A DNA stretch of 64,000 nt. It comes from Tolumonas auensis DSM 9187. Its GTDB lineage: Bacteria > Pseudomonadota > Gammaproteobacteria > Enterobacterales > Aeromonadaceae. This document shows, piece by piece, positions 48,325 to 57,057 of the stretch (positions are counted from its first letter, which is position 1; each line of letters begins with the position of its first letter). The position numbers were made by a program, and so were the translations under genes. Below the pieces are notes generated by a model. It was not told the origin of the DNA. It ran no database searches and saw only the letters and a list, made by a program, of their open reading frames with translations. The DNA is taken from contig NC_012691.1 of the NCBI RefSeq assembly GCF_000023065.1, positions 974,501 through 1,038,500 of the forward strand. The letters run 5' to 3'.

Positions 48325-49335
48325 TTACTCCTTATGACTCAACGTAGCCAGCTGAGTAACTTTATCCAAAGCATCACCGCTGCGCAGTGTTTCGATGGCC
48401 ATCTCTGCGCCTTGTTTCAGGGTATCGACCAAACCACCCATTTTCAGCAGCGGTGCCAGATTGATCGCGATAGCAGCTTGCTGGGCATCAGTGCCTTTAC
48501 CGGCTAACAATGTTTCGGTGATTTTCCGGTTTTCATCCGGAGTGCCACCCTGAATTGATTCTAATGGGTAATATTTCAGGCCAAAATCAGTCGGTGTCAG
48601 GGTGTAATAACGGATATGCCCGTCATTAATTTCTGCCACCTGAGTTTCACCGTGTACGGCTATTTCATCCAGCCCGCTGCCATATGCCACCATGCCTTTT
48701 TTCAGACCCAGTGCATGTAACGTTTCGGCGATGGGTTCCAGCAAGTCAGGTGAGTACACACCCATTAACTGATAGGTAGGACGGGCCGGATTGATCAGCG
48801 GGCCGAGCACGTTAAAGATGGTACGGGTTTTCAGTGCCTGACGAACCGGAGCGGCAAAGCGCATTCCACTGTGATAGTGCGGCGCAAACAGGAAGCAGAT
48901 ATTCGCCTCATCCAGACAGTGACGTGCTGTTTCCGGGCTCATATCGAGTTTGATGCCCAGTTTTTCCAGCAGATCAGATGAACCGGTTTTCGATGAAACG
49001 CTGCGATTACCGTGTTTTGCGACCTTAATGCCGCAAGTTGCGCCGACAATCGCGGCCGTTGATGAAATATTGATGGTATATAGTCCGTCACCACCAGTCC
49101 CGACGATGTCACAGAATTCATAATCAGGACGGGGGAATGGTTTGGCGGCAGCAATCAATGCACGCGCGGCACCTTCAATTTCCGACGGACTTTCACCTTT
49201 AACCTTCATTGCGGTCAGCAGTGAAGAGAGGACGATAGGATCCATCTCACCACGTAATAATTCACCAAACAGTTGTTCTGTCTGTTCACTGGTGAGTGAT
49301 TCACCGCGATATAAACCTTCCAGAGATACGGTCAT
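48325..49335 (-). CDS. trpD: Anthranilate phosphoribosyltransferase
   Basis: Transfers the ribose phosphate of PRPP to anthranilate. Motifs VGTGGDGLYTINISSTAAIV, KHGNRSVSSKTGSSDLLE and LGPLINPARPTYQLMGVYS. 336 residues, a free-standing TrpD rather than the TrpGD fusion of E. coli. Two bases after trpG. Confidence 0.97.
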   Translation of the reverse strand: MTVSLEGLYRGESLTSEQTEQLFGELLRGEMDPIVLSSLLTAMKVKGESPSEIEGAARALIAAAKPFPRPDYEFCDIVGTGGDGLYTINISSTAAIVGATCGIKVAKHGNRSVSSKTGSSDLLEKLGIKLDMSPETARHCLDEANICFLFAPHYHSGMRFAAPVRQALKTRTIFNVLGPLINPARPTYQLMGVYSPDLLEPIAETLHALGLKKGMVAYGSGLDEIAVHGETQVAEINDGHIRYYTLTPTDFGLKYYPLESIQGGTPDENRKITETLLAGKGTDAQQAAIAINLAPLLKMGGLVDTLKQGAEMAIETLRSGDALDKVTQLATLSHKE

Positions 49336-49337
49336 TT

Positions 49338-49937
49338 CTAAACTTCCTTGTCTGAGGCCGTGATAAAAGCCAGACTTTGTATCAGTAACTTAGCGCCTTC
49401 AGTCGTCATGATTGATTCAGGATGGAACTGGAAACCGAGTACGCGATCAGCGCGATGTAACACTGCCATCGGCATTTCCTGATAACGGGCGATCACTTCC
49501 AATTCATCCGGCACATAAGTCGCAACCAGTGAATGATAGCGGGCAACAGGCAGCGGCTGGCTCATGCCTGCGAACATGTCTTTGCCGCTATGTTCGATTT
49601 TCGACACTTTACCATGAACGAACTCACCGGCAGAACCAACAGTACCGCCGTAATATTCGCAGATAGCCTGATGGCCAAGACAAATACCAATGATAGGTAC
49701 TTTGCCACGACACAAACCAATCAGTTCGATCATGCAACCCGCTTCATGGGGAGCTCCTGGGCCGGGGGAGAGCACCAGCACCGGATTATCGCTGCTTGCC
49801 ATGATCTGTTCGAAGATCTGTTGCGCTGGCAAATTGTTGCGGTAAATTTTTACGGTATGACCGAGGCTACGGAACTGATCTACCAGGTTATAGGTAAACG
49901 AATCAAAGTTATCCAGCAGGAAAATGGTATTAAACAT
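49338..49937 (-). CDS. trpG: Anthranilate synthase component II (glutamine amidotransferase)
   Basis: 199-residue class I amidotransferase that supplies ammonia to Trp[18 protein letters not shown], the oxyanion motif [12 protein letters not shown], nucleophile Cys in GICLGHQAI, and FHPES. The start at 49937, after AAGGAGACGGCAC, lies inside the trpE 3' end (eight-base overlap), implying coupled synthesis of the two components. Confidence 0.96.
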   Translation of the reverse strand: MFNTIFLLDNFDSFTYNLVDQFRSLGHTVKIYRNNLPAQQIFEQIMASSDNPVLVLSPGPGAPHEAGCMIELIGLCRGKVPIIGICLGHQAICEYYGGTVGSAGEFVHGKVSKIEHSGKDMFAGMSQPLPVARYHSLVATYVPDELEVIARYQEMPMAVLHRADRVLGFQFHPESIMTTEGAKLLIQSLAFITASDKEV

Positions 49938-51558
49938 GTGCCGTCTCCTTGTGCACTTGTGCGGCCTGTGTCGCCTGAGCGGTAATTTCTGCCAGCGTGG
50001 TGCCATGTGCCAGTGCAATGGCATTCAGTACAGCAGCGGCTTTACCGCGGGTTTCATCCGCCTCAGCCTGCGGTTTGGAATCAAACACCACACCCGCGCC
50101 AGCCTGCACATAAGCAATACCGTTTTTCACAAACGCAGAACGGATCACGATACAGGTATCCATATCGCCATCGCTGTTCAGATAACCCACCGCTCCGCCA
50201 TAGCTGCCACGGCGTTTTTGCTCTACTTCACGGATCAGCTCTGAAGCACGAATTTTCGGCGCACCAGTCAATGTGCCCATGTTCATGCAAGCCTGATAAG
50301 CATGCAGTGCATCCAGATCATGACGCAGGGTGCCGACTACGCGGGAAACCAGATGCATCACATGGCTGTAGCGATCGACTTTCAGCAGATCTTTAACATA
50401 GCGGCTGCCGGGTTCACTGATGCGGGCAATATCGTTACGTGCCAGATCGACCAGCATCATATGTTCAGCGGTTTCTTTCGTGTCCTGACGCAGTTCCAGC
50501 TCTAAACGACCATCCAGATCCAGATTGATAGAACCATCGGCATTCAGACCACGGCGACGGGTACCGGCAATCGGGTACATTTCCACCTGACGGCTCTTAT
50601 GCTCGAATTTCACCGCGCTTTCCGGTGAGGCACCAAACAGCGTGAAGTCCTGATCGTTCATATAGAACATATATGGGCTTGGATTAGTGCGTTTCAGCTC
50701 GCGGTAAGCCACCAGTGGTTGCGGGCAAGGCAGGCTAAAGCAACGGGACGGCACGACCTGGAAGATGTCACCTTTGCGGATATTGCCTTTCAGCTTTTCG
50801 ACATCAGCGCAGTAGGTCTTATCGCTTTTATCCACATTCAGTTGTGATGGCAGCGCTTCTTTTTTCGGAATGGCATTAGCACGGAAATGATTGCAATATT
50901 CTTTCAGACTGGCCAGACGATGCTGCAGACGCGGCAGTTCATGCGCACCTGATTCACCACCAAACAGCGCGGCCTGCAGATGAGTGGTCTTACGGATATG
51001 ATCAATGTGGATCAGCGTTTCAGCGACATAGAAGCAGAAGTCCGGACAGGTGTTTTCGCTGTCAGGCACGTCCGGCAGACGTTCAAAATTGGCGATCAGA
51101 TCGTAAGCAAAGATACCACCGAGGAACAGATTAACCGCTTCGGCATCAACACTGTGTGTCAGCAGTGTACGCGGGCTGTCTAATACGGAGAGTGCTTTCA
51201 GGCGACTGTCTTCATCCTGAATATCGGTAATTTCCGGGAATGTCAGTTGTAACTGGCTGGCTTCGCGTTGTTTAGTGACGGTATCAGGCAGGGTATTGCT
51301 TAGCAGATTCAGTACCGCTTCACCGTTACTGTTCAGTGCGGTCGCTGTTACGGAATGTCCCTGACAGACCATACGGACACAGGCATCAATCAATAACATG
51401 CTCTGGGTGCCGGTTTTGGTGTCGATCTCGGCAGATTCCAGCAGCAAGCTGTTATCAGCCGGTTCGGTTAACTGGGTAAAGAGTTCTAATGGATCAGCGA
51501 CATAATTGGCTTTCTCACGCAGGGTGAGGCGTTGTCCGATTGGGAGAGATGGGCTCAT
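49930..51558 (-). CDS. trpE: Anthranilate synthase component I
   Basis: Chorismate-utilising subunit making anthranilate. The feedback-binding LLLES stretch lies at residues 38-42. Catalytic elements include [44 protein letters not shown] and YVQAGAGVV. 542 residues (E. coli 520). The ATG overlaps the stop of a ten-codon ORF (ATGA) and has its own GGGAG eight bases upstream. First structural gene of trpEGDCBA. Confidence 0.97.
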   Translation of the reverse strand: MSPSLPIGQRLTLREKANYVADPLELFTQLTEPADNSLLLESAEIDTKTGTQSMLLIDACVRMVCQGHSVTATALNSNGEAVLNLLSNTLPDTVTKQREASQLQLTFPEITDIQDEDSRLKALSVLDSPRTLLTHSVDAEAVNLFLGGIFAYDLIANFERLPDVPDSENTCPDFCFYVAETLIHIDHIRKTTHLQAALFGGESGAHELPRLQHRLASLKEYCNHFRANAIPKKEALPSQLNVDKSDKTYCADVEKLKGNIRKGDIFQVVPSRCFSLPCPQPLVAYRELKRTNPSPYMFYMNDQDFTLFGASPESAVKFEHKSRQVEMYPIAGTRRRGLNADGSINLDLDGRLELELRQDTKETAEHMMLVDLARNDIARISEPGSRYVKDLLKVDRYSHVMHLVSRVVGTLRHDLDALHAYQACMNMGTLTGAPKIRASELIREVEQKRRGSYGGAVGYLNSDGDMDTCIVIRSAFVKNGIAYVQAGAGVVFDSKPQAEADETRGKAAAVLNAIALAHGTTLAEITAQATQAAQVHKETAHV

Positions 51559-51587
51559 TGTTGTACTCCCTGAATTGATAATTGCAT
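51555..51587 (-). CDS. Ten-codon ORF overlapping the trpE start, possible coupling leader
   Basis: [10 protein letters not shown], with AAGGAG seven bases before its ATG, the strongest ribosome site in the leader. Its TGA stop overlaps the trpE ATG as ATGA. The arrangement is that of translational coupling; whether it is translated is not known from sequence. Confidence 0.4.
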   Translation of the reverse strand: MQLSIQGVQQ

Positions 51588-51632
51588 GACGTTACTCCTT
51601 AAGACAAAAAATGATAGTTAACAATTGGTTAA

Positions 51633-51677
51633 TCAGTCTTTTTGCCATCGCCATGTCTGTTTATGCCGCTGAATCAT
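51633..51677 (-). CDS. 14-codon ORF with two Trp codons after the trp attenuator
   Basis: MIQRHKQTWRWQKD, preceded by AGGGA seven bases upstream, located between the attenuator terminator and trpE. Trp codons at positions 9 and 11 make it resemble a second leader peptide. Could be chance; discussed as a finding. Confidence 0.35.
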   Translation of the reverse strand: MIQRHKQTWRWQKD

Positions 51678-51705
51678 TTGATCGTCCCTGTAATATTTTG
51701 CGTAT

Positions 51706-51734
51706 AAAAAAAAGACCCGCTATGCTAGCGGGCC
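51706..51734 (-). terminator. trp attenuator (terminator of the leader)
   Basis: Perfect nine-base stem except one wobble: GACCCGCTA (51714-51722) / TAGCGGGCC (51726-51734), followed on - by eight T. The 5' arm (CCCGCT in the RNA) can instead pair with AGCGGG just after the trpL stop, forming the antiterminator. Confidence 0.88.
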
Positions 51735-51791
51735 TTATTGGGAATTCTGTCTGCTTTATTTTTTGAAAATAGCCGAAACCCCACACCCGCT

Positions 51792-51842
51792 TTAAGGAGT
51801 GTGCCACCACCAACGATAGGTTTGGGTCAGGAATGAATTCAT
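51792..51842 (-). CDS. trpL: trp operon leader peptide
   Basis: 16-residue ORF MNSFLTQTYRWWWHTP. Three consecutive Trp codons stall ribosomes when charged tRNA-Trp is scarce. The stop lies directly before region 2 (AAAGCGGGTGTGG). The segment CACACTCC of region 1 can pair with GGGTGTG of region 2, and region 2 can alternatively pair with the 5' arm of the attenuator. This is classical attenuation. The ribosome site is weak. Confidence 0.88.
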   Translation of the reverse strand: MNSFLTQTYRWWWHTP

Positions 51843-51872
51843 TTTCAAAAACCAAGTTCAGTTAAAGTGGTT

Positions 51873-51904
51873 ACAGTTAAACTATATTGACGGTTGGTTG
51901 TCAA
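51873..51904 (-). promoter_or_regulatory. trp promoter with TrpR-like operator
   Basis: On - TTGACA (51899-51904), a 17-base spacer, and TTTAAC (51876-51881). The -10 region is embedded in ATAGTTTAACTGT, similar to the TrpR operator ACTAGTTAACTAGT, which also overlaps -10 in E. coli. Divergent rnm starts only 33 bases beyond the -35. Confidence 0.7.
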
Positions 51905-51936
51905 GTTCCTTTTATAATTGAACCACGAGAACATGA

Positions 51937-52800
51937 ATGCGAATAGATTTACACAGTCACTCCACCTGTTCTGATGGCCATTTTTCTCCTGATGAACTGG
52001 TTGCCCGGGCTGTAGAGAAAGAAGTTGATGTTCTTGCACTCACCGATCATGACTCAGTAGATGGTATTGCGCAGGCACAGCAGGCTATAGAAAAGAATGG
52101 CTGGCCGCTGTTTCTGGTGCCGGGCGTGGAAATTTCCTGTACATGGGATGCCATCGAAGTTCACGTTGTAGGTCTGGATATTGATACCAGCAATAGCGAA
52201 TTGAAAGCGTTACTGGCCTGTCAGGAACAAGCCCGGACCGAACGTGGCATCGAGTTGGGACGTCGTCTGGAAAAAAACAAGATCCCCGGTTGTTATGAAG
52301 GGGCTGTCGCTCTGGCGGGGGACGGTATGCTGACCCGTTCGCACTTTGCCCGCTATCTGGTTGAACAAAAGCATTGTAAGAACATGCAGAATGCTTTTGA
52401 TCGCTATCTGGCTCGGGGCTCAAGAGCCTATGTACCTCATCAGTGGGCATCTATCAGCGAAGTGGTTGCGGTTATTCATGCGGCGGGCGGAAAAGCCGTG
52501 CTGGCACATCCCGGCCGGTATAAACTTTCTACTAAGTGGCTGAAACGTCTTCTGGTATTATTTAAAGAGGCCGGTGGCGATGCCATCGAAGTCAGTTTGT
52601 GTCAGCAAAGTCCGCATGAGCGGTCAACGCTGGGTCAGTATTGCCGTGATTATGATTTGATGGCATCTGTTGGCTCAGATTTTCACACACCGCTACCTTG
52701 GGTCGAATTAGGGAAAAACCTGTGGTTACCTAAGGATGTCGTACCAGTCTGGCATGCATTTTCCGCATTTCCTGACGTCCCTGCAGGGGAGGAATTATGA
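51937..52800 (+). CDS. rnm: RNase AM / 3',5'-nucleoside bisphosphate phosphatase (PHP domain)
   Basis: 287-residue PHP-superfamily phosphoesterase (YciV/TrpH). Metal-ligand motifs are DLHSHSTCSDG (residues 3-13), LALTDHDSVDG, PGVEIS, AHPGRYK and VGSDFHTP. E. coli RNase AM degrades short RNA and matures 5' ends of rRNAs. Divergent from the trp operon and overlapping yciO by four bases, as in enterics. Confidence 0.93.
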   Translation: MRIDLHSHSTCSDGHFSPDELVARAVEKEVDVLALTDHDSVDGIAQAQQAIEKNGWPLFLVPGVEISCTWDAIEVHVVGLDIDTSNSELKALLACQEQARTERGIELGRRLEKNKIPGCYEGAVALAGDGMLTRSHFARYLVEQKHCKNMQNAFDRYLARGSRAYVPHQWASISEVVAVIHAAGGKAVLAHPGRYKLSTKWLKRLLVLFKEAGGDAIEVSLCQQSPHERSTLGQYCRDYDLMASVGSDFHTPLPWVELGKNLWLPKDVVPVWHAFSAFPDVPAGEEL

Positions 52801-53417
52801 GTCAGTATTTTGTTGTTCATCCGGTTAATCCACAAACGCGCCTGATCAGTCAGGCGGTGGGTATTTTGCGTCAAGGTGGTGTGATCATTTATCCCACCGA
52901 TTCCGGTTATGCACTGGGTTGCATGATGGGTGATAAGAGTGCGCTGGAAAAAATCTGTCGCATTCGTCAGTTGGAAGATGAGCATAATTTTACGTTGTTG
53001 TGTAATGATCTCTCGGAGTTGTCGGTGTATGCCAAAATTGATAACACCGCATTCCGACTGATCAAAAATAATACACCCGGCGCCTATACTTTTATTCTGA
53101 AAGCGACCAAAGAAGTGCCACGTCGCCTGATGAACGAAAAGAAAAAAACGATCGGTATCCGTGTACCGACCAATAATATTGCCCAAGCGTTATTAACCGA
53201 GTTGGGTGAGCCATTAATGTCCAGCACCTTGATCCTTCCTGGTCAGGCGTTGGCAGAAGCGGATCCGGAAGAGTTCCGTGGACAGCTGGAAAAAGTCGTT
53301 GATCTGATTATTGATGGCGGAACGCAAGGCGCACAGCCGACCACCGTTATCGATTTCTCGGATGATGAGCCTAAAGTAGTACGCTTCGGTGCCGGAGATC
53401 CGACACCGTTTGAATGA
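52797..53417 (+). CDS. yciO: YciO, Sua5/YrdC/YciO family protein
   Basis: 206-residue protein of the threonylcarbamoyl-AMP synthase superfamily: GGVIIYPTDSGYALGCMMGDKSALEKICRIR, PGAYTFILKATKEVPRRL and KTIGIRVPTN. Order rnm-yciO-rluB identifies it as YciO rather than TsaC; whether it makes threonylcarbamoyl-AMP in the cell is unsettled. GGAGG precedes the ATG, which overlaps the rnm stop. Confidence 0.92.
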   Translation: MSQYFVVHPVNPQTRLISQAVGILRQGGVIIYPTDSGYALGCMMGDKSALEKICRIRQLEDEHNFTLLCNDLSELSVYAKIDNTAFRLIKNNTPGAYTFILKATKEVPRRLMNEKKKTIGIRVPTNNIAQALLTELGEPLMSSTLILPGQALAEADPEEFRGQLEKVVDLIIDGGTQGAQPTTVIDFSDDEPKVVRFGAGDPTPFE

Positions 53418-53429
53418 TTGAGGCAAAGC

Positions 53430-54476
53430 ATGAGCGAAAAACTGCAAAAAGTACTGGCTCGAGCGGGTGTTGGTTCCCGTCGTGAGATGGAGACAGTGAT
53501 TAGTGAAGGTCGCGTCAGTGTGAACGGCAAAGTCGCCACACTGGGTGATCGTGTAGAAGCTAAAGATGTGATCCGGGTTGATGGTCATCAGATCTCAGTT
53601 CCTACCCTGAATGACGTTATCTGTCGTGTGCTGGCTTACCATAAGCCGGAAGGGGAAGTGTGTACCCGTCATGATCCGGAAGGTCGTCCAACCGTATTTG
53701 ATCGCCTGCCGCGGATCAAGGATTCACGCTGGGTTGCGGTGGGTCGTCTGGACGTGAACACATCGGGTTTGTTGCTGTTCACCACCGATGGTGAACTGGC
53801 AAACCGTCTGATGCACCCAAGTCACGAAGTAGAACGTGAATATGCGGTACGTGTTTTCGGTGAAGTGACCGAAGGCATGCTGCAGAAATTGCGCCATGGT
53901 GTGCAACTGGAAGATGGTCCGGCGAAGTTTGATAAAATTACCGCTGGTGGCGGTGAGGGTCTGAACCAGTGGTTTAACGTAACCCTGTGCGAAGGCCGTA
54001 ATCGTGAAGTCCGCCGTCTGTGGGAATCACTGGAAGTGCAGGTTAGCCGTCTGATGCGTATCCGTTATGGTGACATCAAACTGGATAAAACCTTACCACG
54101 TGGTGGCTGGGCTGAATTAGAACTGCCACAGGTGAACTACCTGCGTAAAATGGTTAGTTTGCTTCCGGAAGATCGCAGTAAAGTCTTTGGTGTCGAGGAT
54201 CGCAGAAGTGAATTTAAGCAGGCTGCGCAGATCCGTCGTGCCGTACGCCGTCACCGTGAACGTACTGTTCTGCAAGGGGAAGAGGTTGCTGGCGAAGCTC
54301 CGGCTATGCCGCGTCCGAAAGTACCGCGTGCAGCTCCTCCGGTAAAACGTGAACGTGATGATGAAGTCAGCTGGGAAAATGCCCGTAAGCGTCTTCGTGA
54401 TGGCGAACCACGCAAAGCACGTCCAAATGCGAATAACCGTCAGCGTATTACCCGTGCGGGTAAAACAGGTCGTTGA
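53430..54476 (+). CDS. rluB: 23S rRNA pseudouridine-2605 synthase RluB
   Basis: 348-residue enzyme. N-terminal S4 RNA-binding domain ([32 protein letters not shown]), then the RsuA-family catalytic domain with [23 protein letters not shown] (catalytic Asp) and [15 protein letters not shown] basic Arg/Pro-rich tail extends from about residue 255. Start at 53430 behind GAGG. queC begins two bases after its stop. Confidence 0.94.
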   Translation: MSEKLQKVLARAGVGSRREMETVISEGRVSVNGKVATLGDRVEAKDVIRVDGHQISVPTLNDVICRVLAYHKPEGEVCTRHDPEGRPTVFDRLPRIKDSRWVAVGRLDVNTSGLLLFTTDGELANRLMHPSHEVEREYAVRVFGEVTEGMLQKLRHGVQLEDGPAKFDKITAGGGEGLNQWFNVTLCEGRNREVRRLWESLEVQVSRLMRIRYGDIKLDKTLPRGGWAELELPQVNYLRKMVSLLPEDRSKVFGVEDRRSEFKQAAQIRRAVRRHRERTVLQGEEVAGEAPAMPRPKVPRAAPPVKRERDDEVSWENARKRLRDGEPRKARPNANNRQRITRAGKTGR

Positions 54477-54478
54477 TC

Positions 54479-55177
54479 ATGAGCCAGACTAAACGTAAAG
54501 CTGTTGTGGTTTTCAGTGGCGGGCAGGACAGCACTACCTGCCTGTTGTATGCCGTGCAGCAATATGATGAAGTGCATGCGATCACGTTTGATTATGGTCA
54601 GCGGCATGTGCAGGAAATTGAAGTTGCACGTCAGATCGCGGCTGATTTAGGTTTAGCCGCGCACAAAGTGCTGGATGTCGGTCTGCTCAACGAGCTGGCC
54701 GTTTCTGCGCTGACGCGTGATGCGATTCCGGTCAGTAATGATCTGCAGGAAAACGGCCTGCCGAATACGTTTGTACCGGGCCGCAACATTCTGTTTCTGA
54801 CACTGGCGGCTATTTATGCTTATCAGGTTGGTGCTGATACGGTCATCACCGGCGTCTGTGAGACTGATTTTTCCGGCTATCCGGATTGCCGTGATGAGTT
54901 TGTTAAAGCGCTGAATCATGCGGTTAAGCTCGGTATGGAACGTGATGTTAAGTTCGAAACCCCGCTGATGTGGCTGAACAAAGCAGAAACCTGGGCGTTA
55001 GCCGACAAAATCGGCCGTCTGGACTATGTGCGCCAGCAAACACTGACCTGCTATAACGGCGTGATTGGCGATGGTTGTGGCGAATGTCCGGCCTGTAAGT
55101 TACGGGCTAAAGGCTTGCATGATTATCAACAAGCACCTGATGCTGTCATGGCGGCTCTGAACAGCAAGTTAAGCTAA
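54479..55177 (+). CDS. queC: 7-cyano-7-deazaguanine synthase
   Basis: ATP-dependent conversion of CDG to preQ0 in queuosine synthesis. PP-loop [33 protein letters not shown], and the zinc site [19 protein letters not shown] with four Cys. 232 residues (E. coli 231). Two bases downstream of rluB, so probably co-transcribed. Other queuosine genes are not in the window. Confidence 0.96.
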   Translation: MSQTKRKAVVVFSGGQDSTTCLLYAVQQYDEVHAITFDYGQRHVQEIEVARQIAADLGLAAHKVLDVGLLNELAVSALTRDAIPVSNDLQENGLPNTFVPGRNILFLTLAAIYAYQVGADTVITGVCETDFSGYPDCRDEFVKALNHAVKLGMERDVKFETPLMWLNKAETWALADKIGRLDYVRQQTLTCYNGVIGDGCGECPACKLRAKGLHDYQQAPDAVMAALNSKLS

Positions 55178-55199
55178 TCAACGTTGGTTTTTCAGACCT

Positions 55200-55243
55200 A
55201 AGAAACCAGTATTCTGCATAAGAGTACTGGTTTCTTCTTTTTT
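55200..55243 (+). terminator. Terminator of the rnm-queC operon
   Basis: Stem AAGAAACCAGTA (55200-55211) / TACTGGTTTCTT (55225-55236), followed by CTTTTTT. Confidence 0.88.
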
Positions 55244-55287
55244 GCGCGTTATGATTTGGCCTCGTATTTTCTTAAGGTAGATAAATC

Positions 55288-55740
55288 ATGCAGCAATTAG
55301 AAGGCGAGGTAGTTCAACAGGTTTCGGGGTTAGTCAGTGGTGAACCGGATCTGATCGCCAATTTATCGAATGTCAGTGCGCTGCTGAATCAATATCTTTC
55401 TGATATCAACTGGGTTGGCTTTTACATCATGCGTGATGGTGAGCTGGTGCTGGGCCCGTTTCAGGGCAAAGTTGCCTGTATCCGTATTCCCGTCGGACGC
55501 GGTGTTTGCGGTGCGGCCGCAGCGACACGAGAAACACAGCGGATTGATGATGTGCATGCGTTTCCGGGGCATATCGCCTGTGATGGGGCCAGTAATTCTG
55601 AATTAGTAGTACCGATCATCGTAAACGGTAAGGTTGTTGCCGTGCTGGATATTGATAGCCCGAAACATGGTCGTTTTACGGTTGAACTGCAGCAGGAAAT
55701 GGAAGCTGTGGGTAAAGTGTTGGAAGGTTTGAACTGGTAA
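55288..55740 (+). CDS. msrC: Free methionine-(R)-sulfoxide reductase (GAF domain)
   Basis: 150-residue GAF-domain enzyme that reduces free Met-(R)-sulfoxide. VGFYIMRDGELVLGPFQGKVACIRIPVGRGVCGAAAATRET and DVHAFPGHIACDGASNSELVVPI contain the three family Cys residues (84, 94, 118 in E. coli numbering, by recall). Length and motifs match YebR/MsrC. Monocistronic. Confidence 0.93.
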   Translation: MQQLEGEVVQQVSGLVSGEPDLIANLSNVSALLNQYLSDINWVGFYIMRDGELVLGPFQGKVACIRIPVGRGVCGAAAATRETQRIDDVHAFPGHIACDGASNSELVVPIIVNGKVVAVLDIDSPKHGRFTVELQQEMEAVGKVLEGLNW

Positions 55741-55743
55741 AAA

Positions 55744-55769
55744 AACAGACCAGCTTGAAGGCTGGCCTG
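55744..55769 (-). terminator. Terminator of the DUF4382 lipoprotein gene
   Basis: CAGACCAGC (55746-55754) / GCTGGCCTG (55761-55769); in the - strand RNA the one mismatch is a G-U pair, and a run of seven T follows. Confidence 0.8.
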
Positions 55770-55801
55770 ATTATTTATGAAACTAACTAATAGCGGTTAG
55801 A

Positions 55802-56842
55802 TTAGAAGTCTGCAATCACGCTTGTTGTTTGGCTTACTGCAGGATCTTGAACCGGAACGTCTTGAACTGGGTCTGCAACCTGGAGGCCATACCCGCTTGA
55901 ATTACCAGCTTCAGTCAGGAAATCGCCTGAAGCATTACATACGAGTGCCAGTTTGTAAGAACCAGCTTCAACGTAGTTGAGTTGGTAGGTATATATACCG
56001 TCAGCGTCAGTATCAGATACCATACCGGAAAGAACCGGGCCGTTATGGGCGGTATCGTAATCGATGCCCTGATAATCGGTTACTGTGTCCTTATACAGAT
56101 AGACACCAACATCGCCATTACTTAAGGCTGTTGTGCCACAGTTAGCATCGGAAACAGCAACAGAACCTGAAATGGTGCTCAGTACATCGACATTCAGCAG
56201 TTTTACGCCGTTAGGTTTCAGCTTGTAGTACTCCTCATGACCAGGTAATACCATCGCATGGCGAAGGTTAAACTCTACCTGATAATCAAGCACACCACTG
56301 GTTAGTGGATTGAATGAGTGGAATTTGAGTACATCGCTTGGTACTTCCAATGCCTTCACAGTACCATCTTGTTCTGTTACATATGAAGCTGGAAGTGGGG
56401 TGTTGCCAACCAGATCATTATTTTTATCTGTGCCATCGAGAACTATCAAGCGCAGTTGTTCATATTTTCCGCTAGGAATAACTTCATCACTCAGCAGCAT
56501 ATGTTTATCACCATCTTGATATTTCAGCAGATCAAGATAGAAAAACGTTGGATTACCATTATTATCTTTAGGAATGGCATATCCGACAGGCAAACAGCCA
56601 TCGTTGCTGTTTGTATCAATTAAGTCCAGCGGACCCCACTGTTTCTCTGCGGTCACGCCTTCCTGTTTCAGACTCAGAGCACTGACAGCGATACAAACTT
56701 GCTGTGCCGAGTCAACTGGCGCATCAGAGATTGCCAGATTAAGCTTTGTTGTAGTTGGTGTAGATGAATCACTGCCACCGCCGCCACCGCAACCAGCCAG
56801 CAACAGAAGCAGAGTAAATGCATAACCAGATTGATGTTTCAT
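55802..56842 (-). CDS. DUF4382 domain lipoprotein
   Basis: 346 residues. Lipobox LLLLAGC (lipidated Cys at about residue 18), then a poly-Gly linker GGGGGSDSS and a DUF4382 domain (KLNLAISDAPVDSAQQVCIAVSALSLKQEG; LLKYQDGDKHMLLSDEVIPSGKYEQLRLIV). The C-terminal half (from about 225) looks like a second beta-sandwich. Likely outer-membrane anchored; function unknown. GGGGAG precedes the ATG. Codon use resembles the neighbours. Confidence 0.85.
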   Translation of the reverse strand: MKHQSGYAFTLLLLLAGCGGGGGSDSSTPTTTKLNLAISDAPVDSAQQVCIAVSALSLKQEGVTAEKQWGPLDLIDTNSNDGCLPVGYAIPKDNNGNPTFFYLDLLKYQDGDKHMLLSDEVIPSGKYEQLRLIVLDGTDKNNDLVGNTPLPASYVTEQDGTVKALEVPSDVLKFHSFNPLTSGVLDYQVEFNLRHAMVLPGHEEYYKLKPNGVKLLNVDVLSTISGSVAVSDANCGTTALSNGDVGVYLYKDTVTDYQGIDYDTAHNGPVLSGMVSDTDADGIYTYQLNYVEAGSYKLALVCNASGDFLTEAGNSSGYGLQVADPVQDVPVQDPAVSQTTSVIADF

Positions 56843-57057
56843 TATTGATAACTCCCCGTATGACGCTTATTAATAAATGTAGGATTCATTTTAACCTGAA
56901 CTTACGTTTCTATGGTAATCAGAGAAACGAAAGACAGAAACTTACTAAATTGTAGCACCGGCAATTTAGAACGAGAGATTTGTCATAAGTATGTCATTGC
57001 AGCAGATTAGCTTTTAAAAAAGCGGATTATTCACTGATACTAATCGGATGGAACATA

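Noticed and set aside
51661-51855. 64-codon - strand ORF across the trp leader
   Set aside because: It runs through the attenuator stem in a frame different from trpL, has no ribosome site, and its existence conflicts with the well-supported leader peptide.
56750-56800. Poly-Gly tract of the DUF4382 lipoprotein as a phase-variable repeat
   Set aside because: The Gly codons are mixed and few; a Gly/Ser linker after a lipobox is common and there is no homopolymer to slip on.
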